A DNA stretch of 64,000 nt from Cohnella caldifontis (GCF_029360585.1 NZ_JAQZSJ010000002.1:515747-579746), one strand, 5' to 3'. Numbered from the stretch's first letter, positions 18,036 through 28,574 are shown. Notes: generated by a model from the letters alone, not told the origin. Numbers and translations: made by a program.

Positions 18036-19349
18036 TCAGTTCCCTTCCGCCGGCGCCCAGGCCGAACGCAGCGCCCGATCCGCCAGCACGACGTCCACGA
18101 CGTCCGCCTGCACGCGCCACAGGTGGAATCGGGAGACGTTACGTCCGTAATCGTCCACGGACACCATGGCGGCGTTGAGCGACCTCGCCATCTCTCCGGC
18201 GGCATCGCGCACGGAATCGGGCAGTCCCTTCGCGGCGGCGGAGGCCGCCGTCCATTGTCGGAACGTCTCCCTGAGCGAGGCCAATTCCTCCTCTCCGATC
18301 GGCTGCGGCATCGGGTCTTGCAAGGCCCCGACGGACAAATCCGCGAGCTTCTTGGCCAACTCGTGGCTAAGCCGAACGTATGGCGCAAGCCGTTCCGAAG
18401 CTTCTCCTCCCATCTCCAGGGGTGCGGCGGTGACCTCTTTGACAAACACTTGCACGCTGGGCATCTGTTCGGCGAGCCGATCGGCTTCTTCCTTCGTGGC
18501 GGCAGCGCCCGCAAAGGCTCGATACCCGTCGGAACGGTCCGCGACCGCCGGAAAGCCCTTTTTCTTCAGTTCCTCCAGGGCGGCGTCCAAGCTTTCCTCC
18601 GTACGGAAAACGCCGTACTGCAGCAAATAATACGTCTCTCCGGGCAGCTCCGTTTCCACGTTGACGCCGCCCGATTTCCCGTTCGGGACGGCTGTTGCCG
18701 TTCCGGACGGCGCCGCGCCGCTCCCGGCCGTCGCTTGCGCCGGCGCGGCCGTGCTCCCGGGCTTGTCCGGCAGCACGGATTCCCCGGTGAAAAGCGTCAG
18801 CACGAGATAACCGAACAACGCGCCCGTCGCGACCGCCCCCGTCACGGTGACGAACGCCCTCCACCAGGAAGGTCCGTTCGTCTGCGAGCCTTTCGCGTAC
18901 GTGATCTTGCCCCCGGACGGAGAATCGCCCGGCAGATCCCATCCGACGAGCTCCGGCTCATACAGCGGACCCGGTTCGGATTCGGGCTGCGGCGGATGCG
19001 CTTCGCGCGAAGATTTGGACGCGTTCGGGCTTGGCCGTACCGACGGTTTCTCCGGCACGGGCCCGGAATTGCGGATCAACTCCTCCAGCGTAAATGGGTC
19101 GTCGAGGAGCAATCCCCCATCCTGGTGATTGTTTCGGCTCGATGGGAATACGGGTCCGGGGCTTGCGGTTTCTTGGGGCGCCGGCCCCGGATCGGCGGAT
19201 GCCAGCCCGGCGGGCTCTTTCTCTTGGATGGCAAGTTTCGTCCTTATAGGCTCCGGCTCCCGTCTCTCCGACGGAACGGATTCCGCCGTTTTCGGCGCGG
19301 GTTTAGCCGGGGGATCGAAACGGAAAGTCATTCGCGCTTTCGGCTGCAT
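18036..19349 (-). CDS. spoIIB: SPOR-domain sporulation protein, SpoIIB-like
   Basis: SpoIIB localises to the forming septum and helps engulfment begin. The 437-residue product has a long Pro/Glu-rich cytoplasmic part, one membrane segment (about 165-187) and a SPOR peptidoglycan-binding domain (about 238-305, TYYLLQYGVFRTEESLDAAL). Sequence is poorly conserved, so the name depends on domain order and on position next to maf-radC-mreB, as in B. subtilis. It is longer than the B. subtilis protein (332). The ATG at 19349 follows AAGGGAGAG. Confidence 0.8.
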   Translation of the reverse strand: MQPKARMTFRFDPPAKPAPKTAESVPSERREPEPIRTKLAIQEKEPAGLASADPGPAPQETASPGPVFPSSRNNHQDGGLLLDDPFTLEELIRNSGPVPEKPSVRPSPNASKSSREAHPPQPESEPGPLYEPELVGWDLPGDSPSGGKITYAKGSQTNGPSWWRAFVTVTGAVATGALFGYLVLTLFTGESVLPDKPGSTAAPAQATAGSGAAPSGTATAVPNGKSGGVNVETELPGETYYLLQYGVFRTEESLDAALEELKKKGFPAVADRSDGYRAFAGAAATKEEADRLAEQMPSVQVFVKEVTAAPLEMGGEASERLAPYVRLSHELAKKLADLSVGALQDPMPQPIGEEELASLRETFRQWTAASAAAKGLPDSVRDAAGEMARSLNAAMVSVDDYGRNVSRFHLWRVQADVVDVVLADRALRSAWAPAEGN

Positions 19350-19384
19350 GTCGCGTCTCTCCCTTGGTCTCTTTTCTAGTAACT

Positions 19385-19411
19385 AGACTATGAGACGGGC
19401 GGGACAAATAT
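19385..19411 (-). promoter_or_regulatory. Possible sigma-E-like promoter of spoIIB
   Basis: On the minus strand ATA (19409-19411), 16 bp, then CATAGTCT (19385-19392) fits the sigma-E pattern ATA-N16-CATANNNT, 36 bp upstream of the start. SpoIIB is expected to act early, so another holoenzyme is possible. Confidence 0.4.
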
Positions 19412-19430
19412 GATTCGGGAACTGTGGGGG

Positions 19431-19648
19431 GCGTCGAGGAAGAAAGTTTCTTAACTGCTCGCTGTCGACGGGTTTTGCGGGGGGTTGAGGAAGAAAGTTT
19501 CTAAATTGCTCATTGCCGACGGGTTTTGCGGAGGCGTTGAGAAAGAAAGTTTCTTAACTGCTCGCTTTCGACGGGTTTTGCGGGGGCGTTGAGAAAGAAA
19601 GTTTCTTAACTGCTCGCTTTCGACGGGTTTTGGGGGGGCGTTGAGGGA
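19431..19648. repeat. 52-bp dyad repeats upstream of spoIIB (four units plus a partial fifth)
   Basis: Dyads begin at 19433, 19484, 19536, 19588 and (left arm only) 19640, spaced 51-52 bp. Each unit has GTTGAGAAA, a 5-nt centre GAAAG, then TTTCTTAAC, and a linker containing CGACGGGTTTTGCGG. Units 3 and 4 pair best; units 1 and 2 have drifted. The architecture and pitch match the arrays at 25.6-27.0 kb and 63.4 kb. Confidence 0.85.
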
Positions 19649-19658
19649 ATTTGCAGCC

Positions 19659-19712
19659 AAAAAAAGGATGGCGGCCTCGGCCGTTTGGCCGGCTTCGGTC
19701 GCCATCCCTTTT
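19659..19712 (-). terminator. Terminator after murC
   Basis: On the minus strand GGATGGCG and CGCCATCC close a long stem with an inner GGCC-rich hairpin, followed by seven T. It ends the valS-folC-murC unit. Confidence 0.85.
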
Positions 19713-19739
19713 CACTCATTATGCCTGCCGGACCGGCTG

Positions 19740-21125
19740 TCAGACCGCTTCGCGTTCCCGCAGCAGCTTCGCCAGGCTGTCCGCCGTCTTCCAGATGTCC
19801 CCCGCTCCCATCGTGAGAACCAAATCGCCGGGGGCCACCCGCTCCGCCAGCTTCTCCAACACTTCTTCCTTGGTCGGAACGTACGCGACGTTCGGATTGC
19901 AGTTCGCCGCGATCATCTCCACCAGCTTCTGCGACGTGACGCCTTCGATGCGCTGCTCGCCCGCCGGGGAGTAGATGTCGGTAATGATCACCTCGTCGGC
20001 GTCCGCGAACGCCCGGCTGAACGCGTCCAGCAAGAAATAAGTCCGCGTGTAGCGCTGGGGCTGGAACACCGCGATGATGCGCTTGCCGGTCGCCTTGGCC
20101 GCCTGGATCGTCGCCTGGATTTCCGTGGGATGGTGGGCGTAATCGTCGATGACGAGCATGTCCCTTACTTCCCCGAGCACCTGGAAGCGCCGTTTGGCTC
20201 CGCGGAACGCCAGGATCGCTTCCGCGATGGCGGCGAACGGTACGCCCGCCTGCAGGCACACGATCACGGTGGCCAGCGCGTTATAGACATTGTGGCGGCC
20301 GGGAACGGACAACTCGATGGTGCCGAGCGTGTCGGCGCCCCGGCGCACGGCAAAAGAAGCGCACCGGTCGCCAAGCCGAATGTCCGTCGCCGTATAGTCG
20401 GCTTCGGAATCGACCCCGAACGTGATGATGCGTTTTCCGGCTACGCGGGGAAGGATGGAACGGACGTTATCGTCGTCGATGCCGACGACTGCGAATCCGT
20501 CCTCCCGGACGTTGCCGATAAAAGAAACGTAAGCTTCCTTCAGCTTCTCGAAATTCCCCTCGTAGTTTTCCAGGTGGTCCGCCTCGATGTTGGTGACGAC
20601 GGCCACGGCGGGGACGTATTGCAGGAAAGAGCCGTCGCTCTCGTCCGCTTCGGCTACGACGTACTCCCCTTTGCCCGCTTTGGCGTTGGTGCCGAGGTTG
20701 ACGATTTCCCCTCCGATGATATAGGTCGGATCCAGGCCGCAGCTTTCCATGACGAGGGCGATCATGGAGGAGGTCGTCGTTTTGCCGTGGGCGCCCGCGA
20801 CGGCAACGCCCGTGCGGGAATTGAGCAGGCGGGCCAGCATTTGCGAACGGTGCAGCGTCGGAATCCGCAGCTCCTCCGCCGCTTTGCGCTCTACGTTGTC
20901 TTTCGGCAAGGCCGTGGAATACACGACGAGATCGGCTCCGCGCACATGCTCCGCTTCGTGGCCGATGTAGATCTTCGCGCCCTTGGCGGCGAGTTTCTCC
21001 GTCAGCTCCTGGGAGGCGACGTCGGAACCGGACACCTCATAGCCCATCTCCAGCATGACGCGTGCGATGGCGCTCATGCCATAGCCGCCGATGCCGATAA
21101 AATGTACATGTTCAGCCGTTCGCAA
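19740..21125 (-). CDS. murC: UDP-N-acetylmuramate--L-alanine ligase
   Basis: MurC adds L-alanine to UDP-MurNAc, the first amino acid of the wall peptide. The product (about 461 residues) shows [13 protein letters not shown], the ATP loop [18 protein letters not shown] and the Mur-ligase C-terminal motif [11 protein letters not shown] chose the TTG at 21125 ([13 protein letters not shown] after it), 7 bp after the folC stop; 19 further upstream codons overlap folC and look like shadow. It is the last gene of the unit. Confidence 0.95.
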   Translation of the reverse strand: MRTAEHVHFIGIGGYGMSAIARVMLEMGYEVSGSDVASQELTEKLAAKGAKIYIGHEAEHVRGADLVVYSTALPKDNVERKAAEELRIPTLHRSQMLARLLNSRTGVAVAGAHGKTTTSSMIALVMESCGLDPTYIIGGEIVNLGTNAKAGKGEYVVAEADESDGSFLQYVPAVAVVTNIEADHLENYEGNFEKLKEAYVSFIGNVREDGFAVVGIDDDNVRSILPRVAGKRIITFGVDSEADYTATDIRLGDRCASFAVRRGADTLGTIELSVPGRHNVYNALATVIVCLQAGVPFAAIAEAILAFRGAKRRFQVLGEVRDMLVIDDYAHHPTEIQATIQAAKATGKRIIAVFQPQRYTRTYFLLDAFSRAFADADEVIITDIYSPAGEQRIEGVTSQKLVEMIAANCNPNVAYVPTKEEVLEKLAERVAPGDLVLTMGAGDIWKTADSLAKLLREREAV

Positions 21126-21132
21126 CGACGTT

Positions 21133-22524
21133 TCACCAGCCTTTTTCTGATTTCGTTCCTTGGAGCAGCCACGAGCGGACATCGGCGATCAGGTAAAGCG
21201 TCCCGGTGACCAAATGGAGCGTACCGGGGGATGCGGCGTCCTCCGCTTCCGTCAGCTTTTCCAGCGCCTTTCTCCAGTCCGGCTCCACGATCACGCGGTC
21301 CGGGCGGCCGATCTCTTTTTGCAGGCGATCCACGACTTCGGCCAAGTCCCCGGCCTTCATTTTTCTATGGAAATCCGGTTCCGTAATCACGAGCAAATCC
21401 ACCATTGGTAGTATATGCCGTAACGTCGACTCGTGATTCTTATTCGGCATCATCGCGATCATGACCTTCAGCTTGTCGAACCGGTATACGTCCCGCAGCG
21501 CGGCGGCCAGCGCCTCCATGCCTTCCGGATTGTGCGCTCCGTCGATCAGAACGCGCGGCTCGCGGGACACCGTCTCCAGACGTCCCGGCCAAGCCGTCCC
21601 GCGCAGCCCTTCCTCCAAGTCCCCGTCTTCCATGATCAAGGCGTAGTATTGGCGAAGCACTTCGAGCGCCATCACCGCGGCCGCGGCGTTCGCCTGCTGG
21701 TGCTTCCCGCCGAGCCGGATCGTCAAGGAAGGAAAGGTCCGGAACGGATCCGAGAACGAAAAGCTCTGCTCTTCTTCCGAAACGGACAGCGATTCGAAAC
21801 GGAACTGCTCGCCGAGCACGTACAGCGTCGAATTCCCCGACGCGGCTTTCTCCCGGAAAATATCCACGATTTCCGGGCGCGTCTCCGTCGTGACGACCGG
21901 TACGCCGGGTTTGATGATGCCGGCTTTTTCCCGGGCGATGTCCGCGAGCGTCGGCCCCAGCAGGTCCATGTGGTCGTGGCCGACGTTCGTGATCACGCAG
22001 ACGACCGGCGTCACGATGTTGGTGACGTCCAGCCGCCCGCCCAGCCCGGTCTCCCAGACGACGTAGTCGGGATAGGCGACCGTGCCGTAATAAAGCAAGG
22101 CCAGCGCGGTCGTCACCTCGAACATCGTCGGGGGACCCCATTCCGTATCGGCCATCGCGTCCGCTTCCGGTTTGATCCGGTTGACGAGCCGCAGCAGGAC
22201 ATCGTCCGGAATGTCTTCCCCGTTGTATTGAAGCCGGTTGGAATACGAGGTGAGATAGGGGGACGTGAACATCCCCACGTCGTATCCGCATTGCCGAAGC
22301 ACGCGGTTCAAGTAGGCGCAAACGGAGCCTTTGCCGTTCGTGCCCGCCACATGGATGAACTTGAGCCGGCGTTCGGGGTGGCCGAACTTCTCCATCAGAA
22401 GCCGCATTCTTTCCAAGCCGGGGCGGATGCCGGTGACCGGCATGAGGCCGGTGATCCAGTCCACCGCCTCGGCCGCGGTCCGGAACGGCGCGGCGTTAAC
22501 GTTCTCTTCTTCCAATCTGCCCAT
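21133..22524 (-). CDS. folC: Bifunctional folylpolyglutamate/dihydrofolate synthase
   Basis: FolC adds glutamates to folates. The 463-residue product has the ATP loop [14 protein letters not shown], the Mur-ligase-like centre [14 protein letters not shown] and the C-terminal IDGAHNPEG. The ATG at 22524 touches its GGGAG; a TTG three codons later (22515) has better spacing. The gap to valS is 6 bp. Confidence 0.95.
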   Translation of the reverse strand: MGRLEEENVNAAPFRTAAEAVDWITGLMPVTGIRPGLERMRLLMEKFGHPERRLKFIHVAGTNGKGSVCAYLNRVLRQCGYDVGMFTSPYLTSYSNRLQYNGEDIPDDVLLRLVNRIKPEADAMADTEWGPPTMFEVTTALALLYYGTVAYPDYVVWETGLGGRLDVTNIVTPVVCVITNVGHDHMDLLGPTLADIAREKAGIIKPGVPVVTTETRPEIVDIFREKAASGNSTLYVLGEQFRFESLSVSEEEQSFSFSDPFRTFPSLTIRLGGKHQQANAAAAVMALEVLRQYYALIMEDGDLEEGLRGTAWPGRLETVSREPRVLIDGAHNPEGMEALAAALRDVYRFDKLKVMIAMMPNKNHESTLRHILPMVDLLVITEPDFHRKMKAGDLAEVVDRLQKEIGRPDRVIVEPDWRKALEKLTEAEDAASPGTLHLVTGTLYLIADVRSWLLQGTKSEKGW

Positions 22525-22530
22525 CTCCCG

Positions 22531-25203
22531 TCAACCCCGAAGTTCCGCGATCCGGGCGAGCACTTTGTCTCTTTTGTCCCGGTAATCCTGCCCTTTGGCC
22601 CGCTCCTGCTCCACGACGTGCGCGGGCGCCTTGGCGATGTAGCCTTCGTTGGCCAGCTTCTTCTCGACGCGTTCGACCTCGGCGTTCAGGTTCGCCAGCT
22701 CCTTCTCGAGCCGGGAGATTTCCTGGCCGATGTCGATCAGACCCGCGAGCGGCAAATACAGCTCCGCCCCGGTGACGATCGCCGTCATCGCCTTGTCGGG
22801 CGGGGCCAGACCGGCGTCCAGCGCGAGCGAAGACGTGTTGCAGAAGCGGCGGACGTACGTCTCGTTCCGGCGCAGGATGCTTTCTTCCGCGGCTCCGGAC
22901 GGCTTGATCAGCAGCTCGACTTTTTTGCCCGGGGATACGTTCACTTCCGCGCGGATATTCCGCACGGCGCGGATCGCTTCCATCAGCAGACTCATTTCCT
23001 TCACGGCCTCTTCCGCCTCGAACTTCGGATCGTAGGCCGGCCAAGCGGCGAGCGTGATCGTTTCCCCCGCTTCATGCGGGAGGTGCTGCCAGATTTCCTC
23101 GGTCAGGAACGGCATGAACGGATGCAGCAGCCGCAAGGTGCGGTCCAGTACGTACGCCAGCACCGACTGCGTGCAACGCTTGGCGGCGTCGTCTTCTCCG
23201 TAAAGGGTCAATTTCGCGAACTCGATGTACCAGTCGCACAGATCGTCCCAAATGAAGTTGTACAGCAGCCGGCCCGTTTCCCCGAAATCGTAATTTTCCA
23301 TCAAGCGGGCGATGTCGCGGGCGGTCTCGTTAAAGCGGTGCAGGATCCAACGGTCCGCAGTCGACAGCGGACCGGACAGATCGATGTCCTCTGCCGCGAA
23401 GCCTTGCAGGTTCATCAAAGCGAAGCGGGAGGCGTTCCAAATCTTGTTGGCGAAGTTGCGCGCCTGCTCGACCTTCTCCGTCCGGTAGCGGACGTCTTGG
23501 CCCGGCGTGCTGCCGGTCGAGAGCATGAAACGCATCGCGTCCGCGCCGTATTCGGCGATGACGTCGAGCGGATCGACGCCGTTGCCGAGCGATTTGGACA
23601 TTTTGCGGCCTTCCGCGTCCCGGACGAGGCCGTGGATCAGCACGTCCCGGAACGGGATTTCGCCGGTGAATTCAAGGGCGGTGAAAATCATCCGGGCGAC
23701 CCAGAAATAGATGATGTCGTAACCGGTGACCAGCACGTCCGTCGGATAGTACTTCTTGAGGTCGGCGGAATCTTCGTCCGGCCAGCCCATCGTGGAGAAC
23801 GGCCACAGGCCGGAGCTGAACCAGGTGTCGAGCACGTCCTCGTCCTGCCGCAGCGAAGCGCCGCCGCATGCCGGACATGCCGCGAGGTCTTCGCGGGACA
23901 CGTGCATTTCGCCGCAAGCGTCGCAGTACCAGGCCGGAATGCGGTGGCCCCACCACAGCTGGCGGGAAATGCACCAGTCGCGGACGTTCTCGATCCAATG
24001 CAAATAAATTTTCTCGAACCGCTCCGGCACGAAATTGACGCCTTGGCCCGATTTTTGCGCTTCGATCGCTTTCTCGGCGAGCGGCTTCATCGATACGAAC
24101 CACTGCGTGGACAAATACGGCTCGACGACGGCGCCGGACCGCTCGCTGTGGCCGACCTGGTGGACGTGGTCTTCGATTTTGATCAGCACGCCTTGCTCTT
24201 GCAGGTCCTTCACGATGGCTTTTCGGCAATCCGCGCGGTCCATGCCTTGGTACGGGCCGGCGAGTTCGTTCATTTTGCCGCTCTCGTCCATGACCGTGAT
24301 TTGCGGAAGGTCATGGCGTTGCCCGACCTCGAAGTCGTTCGGGTCGTGGGCAGGCGTGATTTTCACGGCGCCGCTGCCGAATTCGCGGTCCACGTACTCG
24401 TCCGCGATGATCGGAATCTCGCGGTTCACGATCGGGAGCCGCAGCATTTTGCCGATGAGCGGCTTGTACCGGGGATCCTCCGGATGCACGGCCACGGCCG
24501 TGTCGCCGAGCATCGTCTCGGGCCGGGTCGTCGCCACCGTCAGGTGGCCGCTGCCGTCCGCGAGCGGATATTGCAGATGGTACAGATGCCCGTTAACTTC
24601 CTTGTATTCCACTTCGATGTCGGACAAGGCGGTCCGGGCGGCCGGGTCCCAGTTGATGATCCGTTTGCCGCGGTAGATCAGGCCTTTCTCGTAAAGGCGG
24701 ACGAACACCTCGCGCACGGCTTGGGACAATCCTTCGTCCATCGTGAACCGCTCGCGGGAGTAGTCCAGGCTGAGCCCCATTTTGCCCCATTGGCTGCGGA
24801 TCGTGTTCGCGTAATGTTCCTTCCACTCCCACACTTTTTCGAGAAATGCCTCCCGGCCCAAATCGTAGCGGGTGACGCCTTCCTCGCGCAGCTTCTGCTC
24901 GACCTTCGTTTGGGTCGCGATGCCCGCGTGGTCGGTGCCGGGCAGCCACAGCGCGTCAAAGCCCTGCATCCGCTTGAAGCGGATCAGGATATCCTGCAGC
25001 GTGAAATCGAGCGCGTGGCCGATATGCAGCATGCCCGTCACGTTCGGCGGGGGGATGACGATCGAATATTTGGGCGCGTCCGGGCGACGGCCGGCCCGGA
25101 AATAGCCGCCTTGAATCCAGGCGTCGTACCATCGCTGTTCCGCGACGGTCGGATCGTAAGTCGTCGGCATTTCGGTCTGAAGCCGTTCTTGGGCTTTCGA
25201 CAT
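22531..25203 (-). CDS. valS: Valyl-tRNA synthetase
   Basis: A class I synthetase charging tRNA-Val, 890 residues. It has the HIGH-type motif [15 protein letters not shown] near residue 52, the KMSKS loop ([11 protein letters not shown]), an editing domain between them, the anticodon-binding domain and a C-terminal coiled-coil arm ([20 protein letters not shown]). The ATG at 25203 follows AGGAGGCC. A T-box leader lies directly upstream, so expression should rise when tRNA-Val is uncharged. Confidence 0.98.
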   Translation of the reverse strand: MSKAQERLQTEMPTTYDPTVAEQRWYDAWIQGGYFRAGRRPDAPKYSIVIPPPNVTGMLHIGHALDFTLQDILIRFKRMQGFDALWLPGTDHAGIATQTKVEQKLREEGVTRYDLGREAFLEKVWEWKEHYANTIRSQWGKMGLSLDYSRERFTMDEGLSQAVREVFVRLYEKGLIYRGKRIINWDPAARTALSDIEVEYKEVNGHLYHLQYPLADGSGHLTVATTRPETMLGDTAVAVHPEDPRYKPLIGKMLRLPIVNREIPIIADEYVDREFGSGAVKITPAHDPNDFEVGQRHDLPQITVMDESGKMNELAGPYQGMDRADCRKAIVKDLQEQGVLIKIEDHVHQVGHSERSGAVVEPYLSTQWFVSMKPLAEKAIEAQKSGQGVNFVPERFEKIYLHWIENVRDWCISRQLWWGHRIPAWYCDACGEMHVSREDLAACPACGGASLRQDEDVLDTWFSSGLWPFSTMGWPDEDSADLKKYYPTDVLVTGYDIIYFWVARMIFTALEFTGEIPFRDVLIHGLVRDAEGRKMSKSLGNGVDPLDVIAEYGADAMRFMLSTGSTPGQDVRYRTEKVEQARNFANKIWNASRFALMNLQGFAAEDIDLSGPLSTADRWILHRFNETARDIARLMENYDFGETGRLLYNFIWDDLCDWYIEFAKLTLYGEDDAAKRCTQSVLAYVLDRTLRLLHPFMPFLTEEIWQHLPHEAGETITLAAWPAYDPKFEAEEAVKEMSLLMEAIRAVRNIRAEVNVSPGKKVELLIKPSGAAEESILRRNETYVRRFCNTSSLALDAGLAPPDKAMTAIVTGAELYLPLAGLIDIGQEISRLEKELANLNAEVERVEKKLANEGYIAKAPAHVVEQERAKGQDYRDKRDKVLARIAELRG

Positions 25204-25239
25204 GTTCCTTGCGGCCTCCTTGATTCCATTCGGAAATCA

Positions 25240-25519
25240 AAATAAAAAGCCCTCCGTCGCAAAGGACGAAAGGCTCTCGCTTCCGTGGTACCACCTTCGT
25301 TCCGTCCGGCTGATTACTGCTTTGCCGTACGGCACTTGTCGCAGGATAACGGCTGCAGGCCGTCCCGTCTTACCTCCGAACGCTCTCGCTTCGGAATCTT
25401 ACGGGAGACTCCAGGGTGACCGGCTTATGGCGCCTCCTGCGGATCCTCACAGCGCCGGACAACCGGCGGCTCCGCTCTCTGAAGGGGTTAACCGCAGCTC
25501 TTCCCTTTCCGCGTCTTTC
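25240..25519 (-). promoter_or_regulatory. T-box riboswitch leader of valS
   Basis: On the minus strand the antiterminator core AAGGTGGTACCACGGAA (25281-25297) is followed by a terminator. There AGCC..TTCGTC pairs with GACGGAGGGCT before TTTTT (25240-25276). Upstream lie about 220 nt of GC-rich stem I-type sequence. The specifier codon should be a valine codon; I see GTC candidates but cannot fix it by eye. Confidence 0.9.
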
Positions 25520-25525
25520 TATCCT

Positions 25526-25554
25526 ATTCTACCCACCGTTCCGTGGAGAGTCAA
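25526..25554 (-). promoter_or_regulatory. Sigma-A promoter of valS-folC-murC
   Basis: On the minus strand TTGACT (25549-25554) and TAGAAT (25526-25531) are 17 bp apart, just upstream of the T-box leader. Confidence 0.85.
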
Positions 25555-25600
25555 TATGTCACAGCATTCCCTATTGGGAACGATGAAATACGTTCATTTT

Positions 25601-26570
25601 CCGGTTTAACGGCTTAAGCCCGTGGTACAGCAGGGGCGCGGGACGTTAAGTCGGTCTCGCCGACTTAAACCTGTAGTATACGCGGTGGCGCGGGACGTTA
25701 AGTCGGTCTCGCCGACTTAAACCCGTGGTATACGCGGGGGCGCGGGACGTTAAGTCGGTCTCGCCGACTTAAACCCGTGGTCTATGCAGGGGCGCGGGAC
25801 GTTAAGTCGGTCTCGCCGACTTAAACCCGTGGTCTATGCAGGGGCGCGGGACGTTAAGTCGATCTCGCCAACTTAAACCTGTAGTATACGCGGGGGCGCG
25901 GGACGTTAAGTCGGTCTCGCCGACTTAAACCTGTAGTATACGCGGGGGCGCGGGACGTTAAGTCGGTCTCGCCGACTTAAACCTGTAGTATACGCGGGGG
26001 CGCGGGACGTTAAGTCGGTCTCGCCGACTTAAACCTGTAGTATACGCGGGGGCGCGGGACGTTAAGTCGGTCTCGCCGACTTAAACCTGTAGTATACGCG
26101 GGGGCGCGGGACGTTAAGTCGGTCTCGCCGACTTAAACCCGTGGTATACGCGGGGGCGCGGGACGTTAAGTCGATCTCGCCAACTTAAACCTGTAGTATA
26201 CGCGGGGGCGCGGGACGTTAAGTCGGTCTCGCCGACTTAAACCGGTAGTATACGCGGGGGCGCGGGACGTTAAGTCGATCTCCCCCACTTAAACCTGTAG
26301 TAAACGCGGTGGCGCGGTAAGTTAACTAGTTCTCGCCGACTTAAACCAGTGGTATACGCGGGGGCGCGGGTCGTTAAGTCGATCTCGCCGACTTAAACCT
26401 GTAGTATACGCGGGGGCGCGGGAGGTTAAGTCGGTCTCGCCGACTTAAACCGGTAGTATACGCGGGGGCGCGGGACGTTAAGTCGGTCTCGCCGACTTAA
26501 ACCTGTAGTATACGCGGGGGCGCGATGAGTTAAGTCGATCTCGCCGACTTAAACCTGTGGTATACGCGGG
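25601..26570. repeat. Tandem array of 52-bp dyad units, type I (18 units)
   Basis: GTTAAG starts recur from 25645 to 26529 at exactly 52 bp without an insertion or deletion; a half unit (right arm only) precedes them at about 25613. Each unit holds left arm TTAAGTCGG, loop TCTCG, right arm CCGACTTAA, then a linker such as CTGTAGTATACGCGGGGGCG. Two units near 26269 and 26321 are degenerate. The array lies between the spoVID terminator and the valS promoter and has no plausible gene. Confidence 0.97.
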
Positions 26571-26975
26571 GGCCCTGAACCCGTTAAGCCAGCCACACAG
26601 GCTTAAACCTGCTAACGAGCAATGCCCTGAACCCGTTAAACCTGCCACACAGGCTTAAACCTGCTAACGCGCAATGCCCTGACCCCGGTAAGCCTGCCAC
26701 GCAGACTTAAACCTGATAACGCGCAATGCCCTTAGCCCGTCAAGCCTGCCGCGCAAGCTGAAACCCACTAGCGGGCAATATCCAGAGCCCGTTAAGCCTG
26801 CCACGCTGGCTTAAACCTGCTAACGAGCAATGCCCTGAACCCGTTAAGCCTGCCACGCAGACTTAAACCTGATAACGAGCAATGCCCTTAGCCCGTTAAG
26901 CCTGCCGCGCAAGCTTAAACCCACTAACGGGCAATATCCAGAGCCCGTTAAGCCTGCCACGCAGGCTTAAACCTG
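26571..26975. repeat. Tandem array of 52-bp dyad units, type II (8 units)
   Basis: Dyads at 26583, 26635, 26687, 26739, 26791, 26843, 26895 and 26947 continue the type I array at 52-bp pitch (54 bp at the junction). The stem is changed to TTAAGCCTG / CAGGCTTAA, loop CCACG or CCGCG, and the linker to CTGCTAACGAGCAATGCCC-type. A three-unit (156-bp) higher-order repeat is visible, because linkers at 26635-26739 recur at 26791-26895. Confidence 0.95.
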
Positions 26976-27006
26976 CATGCACCCATGCGCACAATCGGCA
27001 TGAACG

Positions 27007-27036
27007 CCAAAAGCCGCCCCGACGCGCGGGGCGGCC
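27007..27036 (-). terminator. Terminator after spoVID
   Basis: On the minus strand GCCGCCCCG and CGGGGCGGC pair around a 5-nt loop, followed by TTTTGG. It separates spoVID from the repeat array. Confidence 0.8.
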
Positions 27037-27063
27037 ATCGTGCGAGCATATGCTTTACGTGCT

Positions 27064-28356
27064 TTACGGAATGTACAACACTTGGCCTTCGGATACGTAA
27101 ATATCGCTCAGCCGGTTCCGCAGCTGCAGTTCCCGAGTTTGCACGTTGTACCGGGCCGCGATCGAATCCAGCGTCTCTTCCTTCTGCACGATGCACATTT
27201 TCACTTTGCTGAATTCCTGGGACTCCGACCCTTTGCTGAGAAACAGCTTGGTCCACTCCAGCTCATCTCCCGTGCTGGACCGGTCCGCTTCCCGCCGCTC
27301 CTGCTCCTCTTCCTCCAGCGCGGAACGCATCGCCTTCTGCAGGGCTTCCTTGGCCGCACCCTTGTCCCCCAGCATCGAGAGCAGGCCGACGCCCGAGGGC
27401 ACGCGTTCGGACGAGTCCAGCGGTTTGCCGCCGAGCGCCACCTTCATTTCGGCCGGCTTTTCCGGCGCCGGTTCCGCCGCGGCCGGTTCGACGGACTCCG
27501 CAGCCGGTTGGGGGTCCGAGTCGATCGTCCCGCCGAAAATCGGGTCTTCCGCAACGTCCGTCATCTCTTCAACGGACAGCTCCTGCCGATCGTCGGCCGG
27601 CGACTCTTCGGAATCCGAAATGGAATCCGGTATCCCGGTCCCCGAGGAGTCGGCACGTACGGGGATGTCTCCCCAGCCGACTTCCGACTTCCATTCCAGC
27701 GGAGCGGGTACGGCCGAGTTCCCGGTATCGGAATCGGCGGGAGAAGAGACCCCCTCGAAATTCCAAGCTCCGCCCGGCGATGGCGGCTCGGAATACGCGA
27801 AGTCCCGGCTGCCGTCGAGATCGGCATTCTCTTCGTCCACGAACGGCTGCGCCTGCGAAGTTTCCGCTGGCTCCTCCGACCCTCCAAACGAGAGTTCCGC
27901 TTCCCGTAATTCCGAAGCGTCAGCCGGTTCCTCCCCCGCCTGGTGAACGACCGTGAAGCTGTCGTCCCGCCATACCGGAGCCGGTTGGGATTCGGCCTGC
28001 AGTCCCCTCAGGGCCAATACGCCGGTTACGTTCAAGGAACGGGCGGACAGCACATCGACGTCGAAATTATCGATTTCCACCGTCAAGTCTTCCAACCGGG
28101 AGACACGGTTCTGCGGCAGCGAGATTTCCACGGGAATGCGGTGCTCCAGCCGGGACATTCCCCCGCGGTCATCCGCGGCGCGGTATACCCCGGACAACAG
28201 CAAATGCCCCTTGAGCAGGACGTGATCCTCCTGGTTCAAGGCCCGCATGTTGGGGACAAGCTCGATTTCTTCCAGTTCTCCGATGGCGGCCGCTTGTTCG
28301 GGCAAGTTCACCCGTTCGTAGATGTCGAACCTTAAACCGTTAAACGGTTCCGTCAC
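27064..28356 (-). CDS. spoVID: Spore coat assembly protein SpoVID
   Basis: SpoVID drives encasement of the spore by coat proteins. The 430-residue product has an N-terminal beta-rich region (VTEPFNGLRFDIYERVNLP), a long acidic low-complexity middle (about 150-330) and a C-terminal LysM domain (VQKEETLDSIAARYNVQTRE) that binds lipid II or wall in the family. The start is the GTG at 28356 behind AAAGGAGG. It lies downstream of hemL, as in B. subtilis. Confidence 0.9.
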   Translation of the reverse strand: MTEPFNGLRFDIYERVNLPEQAAAIGELEEIELVPNMRALNQEDHVLLKGHLLLSGVYRAADDRGGMSRLEHRIPVEISLPQNRVSRLEDLTVEIDNFDVDVLSARSLNVTGVLALRGLQAESQPAPVWRDDSFTVVHQAGEEPADASELREAELSFGGSEEPAETSQAQPFVDEENADLDGSRDFAYSEPPSPGGAWNFEGVSSPADSDTGNSAVPAPLEWKSEVGWGDIPVRADSSGTGIPDSISDSEESPADDRQELSVEEMTDVAEDPIFGGTIDSDPQPAAESVEPAAAEPAPEKPAEMKVALGGKPLDSSERVPSGVGLLSMLGDKGAAKEALQKAMRSALEEEEQERREADRSSTGDELEWTKLFLSKGSESQEFSKVKMCIVQKEETLDSIAARYNVQTRELQLRNRLSDIYVSEGQVLYIP

Positions 28357-28461
28357 TTTCGGTGTCCTCCTTTCGGCGTGGCGCCCGAAAACGCCGCGGG
28401 CACCAAGCAACTCTCTCCACTATCTATATGCCGCCGAAAGTCGGGCATGCCTGCCCTTCCC

Positions 28462-28521
28462 CCAAAAAGCAAACAAACCCCTGCTCGGCCCAAGGAGGAC
28501 CGATCGGGGTTGTCCGATTCG
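28462..28521 (-). terminator. Probable terminator between hemL and spoVID
   Basis: On the minus strand AACCCCGATCGG pairs imperfectly with CCGAGCAGGGGTT, followed by TGTTTGCTTTTTG. It suggests spoVID can be expressed apart from hemL. Confidence 0.55.
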
Positions 28522-28574
28522 CCGAAACGGATGCATAGTAACCTACTGATGAGGATGGGAAGCGCCCCGCTGGA

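Noticed and set aside
19451..19705. Minus-strand open frame through the spoIIB-side repeats
   Set aside because: Its PPQNPS repeats only mirror the 52-bp DNA repeat; there is no ribosome site, and it spans the murC terminator.
21433..25245. 1270-codon plus-strand open frame opposite valS and folC
   Set aside because: It is antisense to two clear genes, Arg/His/Asp-rich without any domain, and a product of high-GC codon usage.
25202..25609. Plus-strand open frame over the valS leader
   Set aside because: It lies on the T-box leader and promoter and has no supporting features.
25601..26975. CRISPR array
   Set aside because: Repeat-spacer appearance, but the linkers are as conserved as the dyads and carry no unique spacers. 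No cas genes are present.
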